Below, one piece after another: positions 1 to 6,803 of a stretch of DNA of 19,463 nt. The first letter of the stretch is position 1. Every line of letters begins with the position of its first letter. The position numbers and the translations under genes were made by a program. Source of the DNA: CAYHGV01 sp964356135. GTDB taxonomy: Bacteria > Hydrothermota > Tepidihabitantia > CAYHGV01. The stretch lies in NCBI GenBank assembly GCA_964356135.1, contig CAYHGV010000056.1:1-19463 (forward strand). Direction: 5' to 3'. Under the pieces are notes generated by a model, which had not been told where the DNA came from, did no database searches, and saw nothing but the letters and a program-made list of their open reading frames with translations.

Positions 1-349
1 CTGGCGGATGCAGAGCACGCTTAAGAATTTCAGGGTCATCGGCACCTTTAATTTCGACCCGGCCGAACCGTGCCCGCCGCCCTTCGTTGACGGTAACGAC
101 GACCCGCAAGCCGTTCCGAAACCGGGTTGTATCCGCGCTCACTTGAGTCGAAAAAAAACCTTCTTCGCCGTAACGGGCAATTATTGAATTCCGGTCTTGC
201 TCCAAAACCAGAGGATCGAAAATTTCCCCGGCTTGAGTCTGGAGGGTTACGGTCGGAATAGAACGATTACCGACCACCTCAACCCGTTCAATGATCTGAG
301 TGTTAATAAAAAAAATAAAGCCTATCCCAAAAACAGGTACGGACGCCAC
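1..349 (-). CDS. POTRA-domain outer-membrane assembly protein (BamA/TamA-like), N-terminal part only
   Basis: This reading frame runs off the left edge; 116 codons are visible. After a GTG start at 349 comes a hydrophobic stretch (VFGIGFIFFI) that could be a signal sequence. A POTRA-like domain follows: IIERVEVVGN opens it, then a GEIFDPLVLEQD segment, a Y/G-G-F-F turn (YGEEGFFSTQV) and a closing beta strand LRVVVTVNEGRRARFG. A second POTRA seems to begin at RVEIKGADDPEILKRAL. This order is typical of BamA/TamA/Omp85 proteins, which insert beta-barrels in the outer membrane; the barrel would lie outside the window. The start overlaps the end of the HNH gene by 28 bases. GTG at 349 is the only standard start in the open frame, but the AGGAG upstream is about 13 bases away and the n-region lacks basic residues, so the exact start is uncertain. 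Confidence 0.72.
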   Translation of the reverse strand, partial: MASVPVFGIGFIFFINTQIIERVEVVGNRSIPTVTLQTQAGEIFDPLVLEQDRNSIIARYGEEGFFSTQVSADTTRFRNGLRVVVTVNEGRRARFGRVEIKGADDPEILKRALHPP

Positions 350-828
350 GGCCCCGGCGGTTCTCCTAAATTCTGGAGCACGAAGGTAAAATAGTGGGGT
401 ATTCCCGGGCGCCGGAGCAGTCTCATGCCTGCGGCTTGCGGGGTCCGGTTCGCTTTTTTCGTATTGCACTCATCGCAAGCACAGACTAAATTCTCCCAGG
501 TATCTTTCCCTCTCATATCTTTAGGCACGACATGGTCCGCAGTCATCGCTCCTTGGGTCCTGCCGCAGTACTGGCACTGGTGGCGGTCACGCTTCAAAAC
601 ATTCCGGCGGGTCATTGGAATCTCTTTGCGCTGGAGCCGAACGAAGTAGTTGAGCCGTAAGACACTGGGGAGCGGCATCGAAAAGCTCATCGCATGGACC
701 GAAAGCTTGCCGTATGATTCAACCAGCTCGGCTTTGCCCCGATAGACCAGCACTATTGCCCGCCGGGCTTTACAGACCGTCAGCGGTTCGTAATTCTGGT
801 TTAAGACCAAAACATCTTTAGCGATCAT
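322..828 (-). CDS. HNH endonuclease family protein
   Basis: A 168-residue protein with a C-terminal HNH fold. Visible motifs are a zinc-type C85-x2-C88 (CQYCG), the core ADHVVPKDMRG with the D98-H99 pair, N113 in TWENLVCAC, and a second C118-x2-C121 followed by N-T-K-K. This is the four-cysteine HNH layout (McrA-like). The N-terminal 80 residues (VLVLNQNYEPLTV, RRAIVLVYRGKAELVE) match the small free-standing HNH proteins found in many bacteria, whose biological role is mostly unknown. The ATG at 828 is the natural start; there is no clear Shine-Dalgarno sequence. It lies downstream of tRNA-Ala(GGC) on the same strand and could be read from the tRNA promoter. There is no sign of a mobile intron or intein around it, so a homing role is not supported. 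Confidence 0.88.
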   Translation of the reverse strand: MIAKDVLVLNQNYEPLTVCKARRAIVLVYRGKAELVESYGKLSVHAMSFSMPLPSVLRLNYFVRLQRKEIPMTRRNVLKRDRHQCQYCGRTQGAMTADHVVPKDMRGKDTWENLVCACDECNTKKANRTPQAAGMRLLRRPGIPHYFTFVLQNLGEPPGPWRPYLFLG

Positions 829-950
829 ATTCTAGTCAACGAATGACCCGAATGGAACGAAGTCGAATTGGCCCAATATTCGATCGACACCAATGTTTTT
901 TGTCTAACTTATTCGCCTCATTCGCTGCCATTCGTTTCATCGTATTTTCA

Positions 951-1023
951 TGGAGCTGACGGGATTCGAACCCGTGACCTTTTGACTGCCAGTCAAACGC
1001 GCTCCCAACTGCGCCACAGCCCC
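951..1023 (-). tRNA. tRNA-Ala (anticodon GGC)
   Basis: Read on the minus strand the 73-base gene folds as a full cloverleaf: acceptor GGGGCTG paired with CAGCTCC, anticodon stem TTTGA/TCAAA around loop CTGGCAG (anticodon GGC, codon GCC), and T arm CGGG-TTCGAAT-CCCG. The G3-U70 wobble pair, the main alanine identity element, is present. Discriminator base is A; CCA is not encoded and must be added. Confidence 0.95.
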
Positions 1024-1034
1024 GACGTACCTTT

Positions 1035-1064
1035 GTATAATAAAATAAAAATACGAATTGTCAA
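1035..1064 (-). promoter_or_regulatory. sigma70-type promoter for tRNA-Ala(GGC)
   Basis: On the minus strand a perfect -35 TTGACA (1059-1064) and a -10 TTATAC (1035-1040) are separated by 18 bases; an alternative -10 TATTAT overlaps it. The tRNA 5' end lies 11 bases further on, as expected for a tRNA promoter with a short leader. Confidence 0.7.
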
Positions 1065-1087
1065 GGTCGTGCCCGGAACAACATCTC

Positions 1088-1116
1088 TTGACTATTCCCT
1101 GTTCCCTGTTTACTAT
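1088..1116 (+). promoter_or_regulatory. sigma70-type promoter for tRNA-Ala(TGC)
   Basis: A -35 TTGACT (1088-1093) and a -10 TACTAT (1111-1116) with a 17-base spacer. The predicted start, about 1123, lies a few bases before the tRNA at 1128. The spacer contains the low-complexity phrase TTCCCTG twice. Confidence 0.65.
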
Positions 1117-1127
1117 TCCTTACCTTC

Positions 1128-1201
1128 GGGGGCGTAGCTCAGTTCGGGAGAGCATCTGCTTTGCAAGCAGGGGGTCGGCGGTTCGAATCCGCTCGCCTCC
1201 A
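1128..1201 (+). tRNA. tRNA-Ala (anticodon TGC)
   Basis: A 74-base cloverleaf: acceptor GGGGGCG paired with CGCCTCC, anticodon stem TCTGC/GCAGG around loop TTTGCAA (anticodon TGC, codon GCA), T arm GGCGG-TTCGAAT-CCGCT (last pair non-canonical). The alanine identity pair G3-U70 is present. Discriminator A at 1201; CCA is not encoded. It is divergent from the other tRNA-Ala, and a protein gene starts 17 bases after it, so the two may share a transcript. Confidence 0.95.
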
Positions 1202-1218
1202 TTAACCAAGGGGGAGAA

Positions 1219-2790
1219 ATGCACTATGTAAAATATGTTCTGGTCGCGATTGCCTTTGCGCTCTTAGGAGCGGTGAGCTATCATGCCGACACCAACCTCT
1301 CCGATACTCCGGGTTTTTCCTGCACTTCCCCAACCCAGCACAGCATTGCTACCGACAACAATAATCGGGTCCACGTCCTCTGGACCGAGAGTTCATTATT
1401 CCCTCTTAACGAATGTCGTCCAGCCAACCCCCAGCTCGATACGGTCGACCTCTACTATCGTCGTTCCTTAGATAACGGCGCAACCTGGCAGGATCCGGTA
1501 CCGCTGACTACTGCCGTCACCGAAGAATTCCCCTCGACCGTAACAACCGCAATCGCGACCGATGGCCAGGATGTCGTCCATCTCGCCTGGGAAGATTGGC
1601 GCGACGGTGGTTACTCCGAGATCTATTACAAGCACTCTACCGATGGCGGCGCAACCTGGAGTGGTGATACGCGCTTGACCACGACCGATTCAATTTCGTC
1701 CGCTCCCCTGATTGCGGTTGCCGATGCAATCACTCATTTACTCTGGCAGGAGAATTCTGAATCCCGGACCGAATTCTATTATCAACATTCCACTGACAAC
1801 GGAACGACCTGGTCTTCGGCTCAAAAGTTGATCGATGCGGATGTCATGTCGATCCAGGGAAACACACTGTACCCCAGTTTCTCCGTTGCCGCTTTGGGAA
1901 ACACCGTCCATCTCGCCTGGAATTCGGGCAGTGACGATACTCTCGGTGACATCTATTACAAACGCTCGAGCGACGGTGGAAACACCTGGGATACCGATGT
2001 CCATCTCATCTCTGACCTTGAAGGTTCCCTCGCCCCATCGATTGCTGCATCCGGCACTCTGGTCGGTCTGGTCTGGACCCAGTCAAACCTCGATACCCTC
2101 AACCCAAAATCGTTCGTCTGTTTCAAACGCTCGACCGACGGCGGCGCTACCTGGTCCGATCAAACTATCATTTCCGATACGACCAGGCTTGCTTTTTTCT
2201 TTTCCGATAATCCCCAGATCGCCATTTCCAATCAACTGGTCGCCGTGGTCTGGGGCGCAGTCGACGCCATTACCGATTCCATGGCCCAGATCTACTTTAC
2301 CAGTTCTACCGATGGCGGCGTGACCTGGTCCGAGGAAACCGCTCTGGCACCGGAGGATGTCCACGCTTCATTCCCTTCCCTTTCAATCGACCCCTCAGGT
2401 GCCGTCCATATTGTCTGGTGCGATGACCGGGATGCCCCTTTGGTTAACTTCGATGTCTATTATACGAAGCAGCAGATTGCCGGCACTGCGGAAAACCCGA
2501 ACAAGATTGGCCTTCGGGCGTTAGACCTCGAGAGCTATCCCAATCTCTTCCGCAGAACCACCCGGATTGCTTACACCCTTCCCAAAAACCATCTGGTGCA
2601 CCTGAGAATCTTTGATGCCAATGGCCGACTGGTTCACACTTTGGTCAACGAGTATCAAACCGGTGGCAGCCACACGGTCGACTGGGATGGCAAGAACGGT
2701 TATGGACAGAACGTGGGCGAAGGTGTATACCTCGTCCAGCTCGTTGCAGGAAATGCTGTCGCTTCCGAGAAGATTATTCTCTTGAAATAA
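1219..2790 (+). CDS. Secreted Asp-box (sialidase/BNR-type) repeat protein with FlgD-Ig-like C-terminal domain
   Basis: A 523-residue protein with an N-terminal signal peptide (hydrophobic VLVAIAFALLGAV, residues 8-19). Six Asp-box motifs of the S-x-D-x-G-x-T-W kind are evenly spaced (about residues 83, 140, 191, 250, 305, 363), each after a Y/F-x-x-S strand, which points to a beta-propeller. A seventh strand set (VYYTK) lacks the Asp box. Residues about 448-520 (AYTLP...VHLRIFDANGRLV...GEGVYLVQLVAG...KIILLK) form a FlgD-Ig-like C-terminal domain, common in secreted proteins of FCB-group and candidate-phylum bacteria and often taken as a sorting signal. Sialidase catalytic residues (RIP motif, Tyr nucleophile) were not recognised, so an enzymatic role is not claimed. 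A purine-rich AAGGGGGAGA lies just before the ATG. Likely exported; substrate unknown. Confidence 0.85.
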   Translation: MHYVKYVLVAIAFALLGAVSYHADTNLSDTPGFSCTSPTQHSIATDNNNRVHVLWTESSLFPLNECRPANPQLDTVDLYYRRSLDNGATWQDPVPLTTAVTEEFPSTVTTAIATDGQDVVHLAWEDWRDGGYSEIYYKHSTDGGATWSGDTRLTTTDSISSAPLIAVADAITHLLWQENSESRTEFYYQHSTDNGTTWSSAQKLIDADVMSIQGNTLYPSFSVAALGNTVHLAWNSGSDDTLGDIYYKRSSDGGNTWDTDVHLISDLEGSLAPSIAASGTLVGLVWTQSNLDTLNPKSFVCFKRSTDGGATWSDQTIISDTTRLAFFFSDNPQIAISNQLVAVVWGAVDAITDSMAQIYFTSSTDGGVTWSEETALAPEDVHASFPSLSIDPSGAVHIVWCDDRDAPLVNFDVYYTKQQIAGTAENPNKIGLRALDLESYPNLFRRTTRIAYTLPKNHLVHLRIFDANGRLVHTLVNEYQTGGSHTVDWDGKNGYGQNVGEGVYLVQLVAGNAVASEKIILLK

Positions 2791-2835
2791 TGAGTTCGTA
2801 GAAGAATACGCGCAATCTGTTTAAAGGAGGCTTTG

Positions 2836-3183
2836 ATGATGAAAGCGGTAGTTGCTTTTGTAACAATACTCCTTGTGGTCGCCTGTACTAATCGCCCGCC
2901 GGTAATCGAAGCAATCGTTGCCAATCCCGATACTGTTACCGTAAACGGCCAGTCTAAAATTGAAGCCGTCGTTACCGACCCGGAGGGTGATATCCTGCGT
3001 TATTTCTGGACGGCTTCCTCCGGTACCCTTTCGCCGAGCACCGCTGAAACCGTCACCTGGACCGCACCCAAATTGGTTGGAGCGTATGAGATTTCGCTTA
3101 CGGTCAGAGACGCAAAAGAAAACGCTTGTGATACGAGCGTTACCGTCACCGTTAGGTCAGGAGGATTACAAAAACTTCGATGA
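2836..3183 (+). CDS. Small lipoprotein with one Ig/PKD-like domain
   Basis: About 115 residues. The N-terminus (K-A-V-V-A-F-V-T-I-L-L-V-V-A-C) is a lipoprotein signal ending in a lipobox VVAC. The rest is a single Ig-like/PKD domain: PPVIEAIVANPDTVTVNGQS opening strand, then DPEGDILRYFWTASSG, TWTAP and YEISLTVRD, typical of PKD or cadherin-like beta sandwiches. Likely anchored in a membrane and displayed in the periplasm or at the surface; no enzyme signature. A strong AAAGGAGG (2823-2830) fits ATG at 2836 (5 bases) or 2839 (8 bases); the TTG at 2833 is too close. Its stop overlaps the start of rfbD in an ATGA, so the two are probably translationally coupled. It shares an operon direction with the Asp-box gene, 45 bases upstream. 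Confidence 0.78.
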   Translation: MMKAVVAFVTILLVVACTNRPPVIEAIVANPDTVTVNGQSKIEAVVTDPEGDILRYFWTASSGTLSPSTAETVTWTAPKLVGAYEISLTVRDAKENACDTSVTVTVRSGGLQKLR

Positions 3184-4070
3184 CGATTGTTATTACCGGT
3201 GCGAAAGGATTGTTGGGTTCTGAACTCAGCTCCTGGTTGAAAAATTCGTCCAGCTCCCCTGGAGATGCCAGCCCCCTTGGGGATGCCAGCCCCCTTGGGG
3301 ATGCCAGCATCCTCTGGGATTTACCCGACTTTGATATCACCGACCAAGCCCGGCTGCGGTCCGAAATCAGGCGTATCCGGCCAGCGGTTATTATCCATCT
3401 CGCCGCTTTTACCGATGTTGACGGCTGCGAATTGAATCAGGAAAAAGCGAATCGGGTCAATATCCAGGCAACTGCCGATATTATCCAGGCTGCCCAGGAA
3501 ATTGACGCCGCGCTCTTGTTTATGAGCTCGGATTATGTTTTTGATGGAAAAAAAGGGACGGCGTATGACGAAACCGACCGGCCCAACCCGTCATGCTACT
3601 ACGGCCGGACCAAATTCGAAAGCGAGCGCGAGATCCAAAACCGATTGAAAAAGTTCTTCATTGTCCGAACTGCCGGGCTCTACGGCCGGCACGGTAAAAA
3701 CTTCGTCGATGCGATTCGGAGCCGCGCCGAGACCGACGAAACCCTGGCGGTAGTGAACGACCAGGTTACTTCGCCGACCCTTGCCCACGACCTCTGCCCC
3801 GGCATTGCGAAACTCATTTCATCGTCCTGCTACGGCATCTACCACCTCGCCAACTCCGGCTTTTGTTCCTGGTATGAGTTCGCCTGCGCAGTCCTCGAAA
3901 CCGCCGGTTTCAAAAACCGGGTGCTGCCGATCACAACGCCCGAATCCGGCAGGATTGCGCCCCGTCCTCGTTTCTCTGCACTCGATTGTCGAAAATTCGA
4001 ATTAATCTTCGGAGAACGCCCCCGTTCCTGGAGGGATGCCCTTGCCGGTTACCTTAAAGGCACCGGCTAA
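3180..4070 (+). CDS. rfbD: dTDP-4-dehydrorhamnose reductase (RmlD family)
   Basis: A 296-residue extended short-chain dehydrogenase/reductase. The nucleotide-binding G7-x2-G10-x2-G13 is in ITGAKGLLGSEL, the family-typical DITD is at 52-55, SSDYVFDG at 116-123, the catalytic Y141-x3-K145 in YYGRTK, and VRTAGLYG and VNDQVTSPT follow. RmlD reduces dTDP-4-keto-L-rhamnose to dTDP-L-rhamnose with NAD(P)H for cell-surface polysaccharides. No rmlA/B/C is seen nearby, so another NDP-sugar reductase activity is possible. Between beta-1/alpha-1 and the DITD segment is an odd insert (residues about 22-44) made by an 18-base tandem repeat encoding SPLGDA units. The start overlaps the lipoprotein stop; AGGAGG lies 15 bases upstream, so initiation is probably by coupling. 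Its end overlaps ispE by 35 bases. Confidence 0.86.
   Translation: MTIVITGAKGLLGSELSSWLKNSSSSPGDASPLGDASPLGDASILWDLPDFDITDQARLRSEIRRIRPAVIIHLAAFTDVDGCELNQEKANRVNIQATADIIQAAQEIDAALLFMSSDYVFDGKKGTAYDETDRPNPSCYYGRTKFESEREIQNRLKKFFIVRTAGLYGRHGKNFVDAIRSRAETDETLAVVNDQVTSPTLAHDLCPGIAKLISSSCYGIYHLANSGFCSWYEFACAVLETAGFKNRVLPITTPESGRIAPRPRFSALDCRKFELIFGERPRSWRDALAGYLKGTG
3254..3307 (+). repeat. 18-base tandem repeat inside rfbD (3 units)
   Basis: Three tandem 18-base units: 3254-3271 (diverged), 3272-3289 and 3290-3307 (identical). Each identical unit contains CCCCTTGGGG then ATGCCAG. Because 18 is a multiple of three, the frame stays open and encodes repeated P-L-G-D-A-S. It lies where RmlD proteins usually have only a short turn before the second strand. 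Confidence 0.9.
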
Positions 4071-4977
4071 GATCAACCTCGGCCTGGTAGTAAAGGGCGA
4101 GCGGCCGGACGGCTATCATGATATCGAAACGATTCTCGTTGCGGTTTCCCTCTACGATCAAGTTACCTTAGAAAAAATAGACCAGGGTATCGAACTGGTA
4201 ACGTTCGACCGAAACGTCCCGCGCAAAAAAAAGAACATTGTTTACAAAGCCGCCGACCTCTTTTTTAAACATTCGGGGATTCGCGCCGGCGTCCGGATTG
4301 TGCTCAAAAAAAATATTCCGTTAGGTGCGGGACTGGGCGGCGGCTCGAGCGATGCTGCCGCCACCCTCGTCGGTCTCAACCAACTCTACGGTTCGCCCTG
4401 TGCCACCCAGGACCTGTTAGTCCTTGCCACCCAGATCGGTATGGATGTATCGTTCTTCATCTATAACAGCTGCTGTTATGCGACCGGCCGGGGTGAGATC
4501 CTGGAAAAAATTACCGGACCGAACCTCACGGTCTTTCTCCATACCCCGCCCTATTCGATTCCGACCCGCTGGGCGTATAAAAACCTGAAGACCATTCCAT
4601 CCTCCCGAGGATTGACAAACGAGCCGCCTTCACTTACAATCCTCAGGACGAAACTCGAAGCCGGGATTGTAACCGATTGGCAGCAGTATGTGCCTAATAG
4701 TTTTGAGGAACTGGTTTTCGAACTCCATCCGGATTTGAGGGCGGTGAAAGAATTATTCTTACAGCATAATGTCGTGGCCACTTCGCTCTCCGGCACCGGC
4801 TCAACGGTTTTTGCCTTAGTTACCGATGAAGCGAAACAGTCGCTTGCCCGAACATTGCGGAGTGCCGGAATTGACTTTACGATCGCTAAAACTCTAAAGA
4901 AATTGGGGCGTCGTCTAGTGGCAGGACCCAGGATTTTGGATCCTGTTGGGGAGGTTCGAATCCTCCCGCCCCAGTAA
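4036..4977 (+). CDS. ispE: 4-diphosphocytidyl-2-C-methyl-D-erythritol kinase, C-terminus reading into tRNA-Gln
   Basis: IspE phosphorylates CDP-methylerythritol in the MEP isoprenoid pathway. The 313-residue product is a GHMP kinase: APAKINLGL with K12, RPDGYHDIETI, the ATP loop PLGAGLGGGSSDAAATL (95-111), GMDVSF with catalytic D137, and the C-terminal SLSGTGSTVFAL. Family members are usually about 280-290 residues; recognisable IspE sequence ends near FTIAKTL (287). The frame then continues without a stop through the whole tRNA-Gln, adding 23 residues (GRRLVAGPRILDPVG...), and stops at TAA 4975-4977 directly after the tRNA. The start overlaps rfbD by 35 bases. GGAGG is only one base from ATG 4036; a TTG at 4042 has better spacing (7 bases) and may be the true start. 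A single indel near 4890 would place a stop before the tRNA. Confidence 0.9.
   Translation: MPLPVTLKAPAKINLGLVVKGERPDGYHDIETILVAVSLYDQVTLEKIDQGIELVTFDRNVPRKKKNIVYKAADLFFKHSGIRAGVRIVLKKNIPLGAGLGGGSSDAAATLVGLNQLYGSPCATQDLLVLATQIGMDVSFFIYNSCCYATGRGEILEKITGPNLTVFLHTPPYSIPTRWAYKNLKTIPSSRGLTNEPPSLTILRTKLEAGIVTDWQQYVPNSFEELVFELHPDLRAVKELFLQHNVVATSLSGTGSTVFALVTDEAKQSLARTLRSAGIDFTIAKTLKKLGRRLVAGPRILDPVGEVRILPPQ
4904..4974 (+). tRNA. tRNA-Gln (anticodon TTG)
   Basis: A 71-base cloverleaf: acceptor TGGGGCG paired with CGCCCCA, D arm of the Glu/Gln kind (GTCTAGTGGCAGGAC), anticodon stem CAGGA/TCCTG around loop TTTTGGA (anticodon TTG, codon CAA), 4-base variable loop and T arm GGAGG-TTCGAAT-CCTCC. Discriminator G at 4974; CCA not encoded. 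The weak U1-A72 pair is typical of bacterial tRNA-Gln. It lies wholly inside the ispE reading frame and 10 bases before prs. From general knowledge, a tRNA-Gln between ispE and prs occurs in other bacteria too. Confidence 0.95.
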
Positions 4978-4984
4978 CCTTTTA

Positions 4985-5923
4985 ATGAATAAAACATTCA
5001 AGGTTTTTTCGGGTAGCGCCCATCCCCGCCTGGCAGAAAACATTTGCCGGAATTTAAAGGTCACCCCGGGCAAGGTTTCGCTCAAACGGTTTCGGGATGG
5101 AGAAATTCGGGTCAAAATCGAGGAGAATGTCCGGGGTGCGGACGTGTTTGTCATTCAGCCCACCCATCCTCCAGCCGAAAACCTATTGGAACTCTTGTTG
5201 ATGTTCGATGCCCTGAAACGGGCGTCCGCCGACCGGATTACCGCAGTCATTCCCTACTACGGTTATGCCCGGCAGGACCGGAAGGACGAACCGCGGGTCC
5301 CGATTTCCGCCAAGCTCATCGCCGACCTGCTGGTGGTTGCGGGTGCGAACCGGATCCTGACCATGGATCTCCATGCCGAGCAGATCCAGGGTTATTTCAA
5401 TGTTCCGGTCGACCACCTCTATTCGACACCGGTGCTCGTGCAATACTTCAAGAGAAAACTTCCCAAAAACTTAGTGGTCGTTTCTCCCGACCCGGGCAGG
5501 GTTAACCGGGCACGGGCATTCGCCAAACGGTTAGGGAACGTTCCGATCGCAATTATCGACAAACGCCGTCCGGCACCTAACGTCGCCGAAATAGTCAATG
5601 TCGTGGGCGAGGTCCGGAATCGAACCGCGCTGATTTTTGATGATATGATTGATACCGGCGGCAGTATTATCGGAGCCGCCCAGGCGTTAATCGCGCGGCA
5701 GGCAACCCGGGTTTTTGCCTGTGCCACCCACCCGGTTTTATCCGGCAATGCCGCCGACAAACTGCTGGCTTCACCGATCACAAAAGTAGTGGTGACCGAT
5801 ACCATTCCCCTGGATCGATCGCGGTTAAACGAAAAGATCGAAGTCCTCACAATCGCCGGATTGTTGGCTGATGCCATCCGCCGTATTCATTACGGCCAAT
5901 CGGTCAGCTCGCTCTTTATATGA
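4985..5923 (+). CDS. prs: Ribose-phosphate pyrophosphokinase (PRPP synthase, class I)
   Basis: Makes PRPP from ribose-5-phosphate and ATP for nucleotide, histidine and tryptophan synthesis in the cytosol. The 312-residue length is standard (about 310-320). Visible are the N-terminal FSGSAHPRLAENI, RFRDGEI, the ATP-side YYGYARQDRK (91-100), the class I signature DLHAEQIQGYFNVP (128-141), the flexible catalytic loop with IDKRRPAPN (191-199) and the PRPP-binding LIFDDMIDTGGSI (216-228). ATG 4985 is chosen because homology begins there; upstream in-frame codons lie in the tRNA. There is no Shine-Dalgarno sequence: only 10 bases separate the tRNA 3' end from the ATG. If the tRNA is cut out of a common transcript, prs is left as a nearly leaderless message. 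Confidence 0.96.
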   Translation: MNKTFKVFSGSAHPRLAENICRNLKVTPGKVSLKRFRDGEIRVKIEENVRGADVFVIQPTHPPAENLLELLLMFDALKRASADRITAVIPYYGYARQDRKDEPRVPISAKLIADLLVVAGANRILTMDLHAEQIQGYFNVPVDHLYSTPVLVQYFKRKLPKNLVVVSPDPGRVNRARAFAKRLGNVPIAIIDKRRPAPNVAEIVNVVGEVRNRTALIFDDMIDTGGSIIGAAQALIARQATRVFACATHPVLSGNAADKLLASPITKVVVTDTIPLDRSRLNEKIEVLTIAGLLADAIRRIHYGQSVSSLFI

Positions 5924-6020
5924 CGAGTAACCAGCAACTACCATGAACATCTTCTCGGTTGCTTATTCGAATACTTCGAAAACACTCGATCAGTTCGCCT
6001 GTTATTTTTGTATACGGAGA

Positions 6021-6048
6021 TTGACTTCTCAAAAAATCGGTCTATAAT
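6021..6048 (+). promoter_or_regulatory. sigma70-type promoter before rplY
   Basis: A -35 TTGACT (6021-6026) and a perfect -10 TATAAT (6043-6048) with a 16-base spacer. The predicted start is around 6055, which is the A of an ATG that opens a 14-codon reading frame. It would drive rplY and the genes after it independently of ispE/prs. Confidence 0.75.
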
Positions 6049-6054
6049 AAAACC

Positions 6055-6099
6055 ATGAAACTATATTTGGCAAATACCAAGAATAGGGGGAACGTGTGA
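6055..6099 (+). CDS. Possible 14-codon leader peptide before rplY
   Basis: ATG at 6055 opens MKLYLANTKNRGNV and stops at TGA 6097-6099, overlapping the rplY start in GTGA. The -10 box ends six bases before this ATG, so it could be translated from a leaderless transcript. The rplY Shine-Dalgarno-like GGGGG (6086-6090) lies inside it. This arrangement would couple rplY translation to the leader. It is too short to judge by composition or homology, so it may be chance. Confidence 0.3.
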   Translation: MKLYLANTKNRGNV

Positions 6100-6803
6100 T
6101 TATTCAGGCGTATAAACGAGACCGCCACGGGACCCAGGCGGCTAAGAAATTTCGTCGGGATGCGAAAATCCCGGCAGTGGTCTATGGTCGAGCCGAAAAA
6201 ACAACCAATCTCTATGTTGATGAAAAACCTCTGCTTCGGACCCTAGAAACCCTGCGCGGGAAAAGCCCGATCGTTCAATTGAAAATTGATGACACCGAAC
6301 CATTCCAGTGTATCATTAAAGCGCTCCAGCGTAATCCGCTCAACGACCGCTTGTTCCATATTGATTTTCAAAAAATTCACGCCCGCGAACGCATCACGGT
6401 TACGGTGCCGATTACCTTTTCGGGAACCGCGCCCGGTGTCAAAGACGGCGGAATCGTCGACTACCATCTGCGCGAGGTTCCTCTGCGGGCGCTGGTCAAC
6501 GAAATTCCGACCCATATTCCGGTCGACATCTCGGAGCTGAAACTCGGTCAGTCGATCCATCTCGCCGATTTAAAAATTCAAGGGGTGGAGCCACTCTTAG
6601 CTCCTGAAACCCCGATTGTCTCGGTCCTGGTGCCGAAACTGGTCGAGGAGGAAAAGGTGGCACCGGTTGCTGAAGAGGTAAAAGAACCGGAGGTTATTGC
6701 CGAGAAGAAAACCGAGGCGCGCGCTGCCGCCGAGGAAGAAGGATCCAAAGAAGGTAAAGAGGGCAGAGAGAAAAAAGAAGAGGCTAAAGAGAGCAAAAAA
6801 TGA
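6096..6803 (+). CDS. rplY: 50S ribosomal protein L25 (general stress protein Ctc/TL5 type)
   Basis: L25 binds 5S rRNA in the large ribosomal subunit. The 235-residue protein has the long, two-domain Ctc/TL5 form: an N-terminal 5S-binding domain (KKFRRDAKIPAVVYG at about 17-31, NPLNDRLFHIDFQKI near 80-95) and a TL5-type C-domain (VPITFSGTAPGVKDGGIVDYHLREVPLRAL, DISELKLGQSIHLADL, PETPIVSVL). It ends in a highly charged Glu/Lys/Ala tail of about 45 residues, as in many long L25 proteins. Start GTG 6096 has GGGGG five bases upstream and overlaps a short upstream frame. Its stop overlaps the pth start (ATGA). The L25-pth pair is a common bacterial arrangement. Confidence 0.94.
   Translation: MIIQAYKRDRHGTQAAKKFRRDAKIPAVVYGRAEKTTNLYVDEKPLLRTLETLRGKSPIVQLKIDDTEPFQCIIKALQRNPLNDRLFHIDFQKIHARERITVTVPITFSGTAPGVKDGGIVDYHLREVPLRALVNEIPTHIPVDISELKLGQSIHLADLKIQGVEPLLAPETPIVSVLVPKLVEEEKVAPVAEEVKEPEVIAEKKTEARAAAEEEGSKEGKEGREKKEEAKESKK

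Noticed and set aside
829..950. Operator array of ATTCG repeats (ATTCGCCTC, ATTCGCTGCC, ATTCGTTTC near 907-935)
   Set aside because: The period is uneven and TTCG-rich phrases also occur in the spacers at 5974-6000 and 7496-7516, so chance or decayed repeats is more likely than a regulator site.
322..1023. tRNA-associated integrated element carrying an HNH gene
   Set aside because: No integrase, no duplicated tRNA end and no change in composition were seen; the HNH gene is merely next to the tRNA.
1219..2790. Sialidase enzyme call
   Set aside because: Asp boxes are present but the catalytic arginines, RIP motif and Tyr nucleophile were not found; Asp boxes occur in many non-enzymatic propellers.
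4946..4984. TTG start for prs inside tRNA-Gln
   Set aside because: The added residues are the tRNA translated; PRPP synthase homology begins at ATG 4985.
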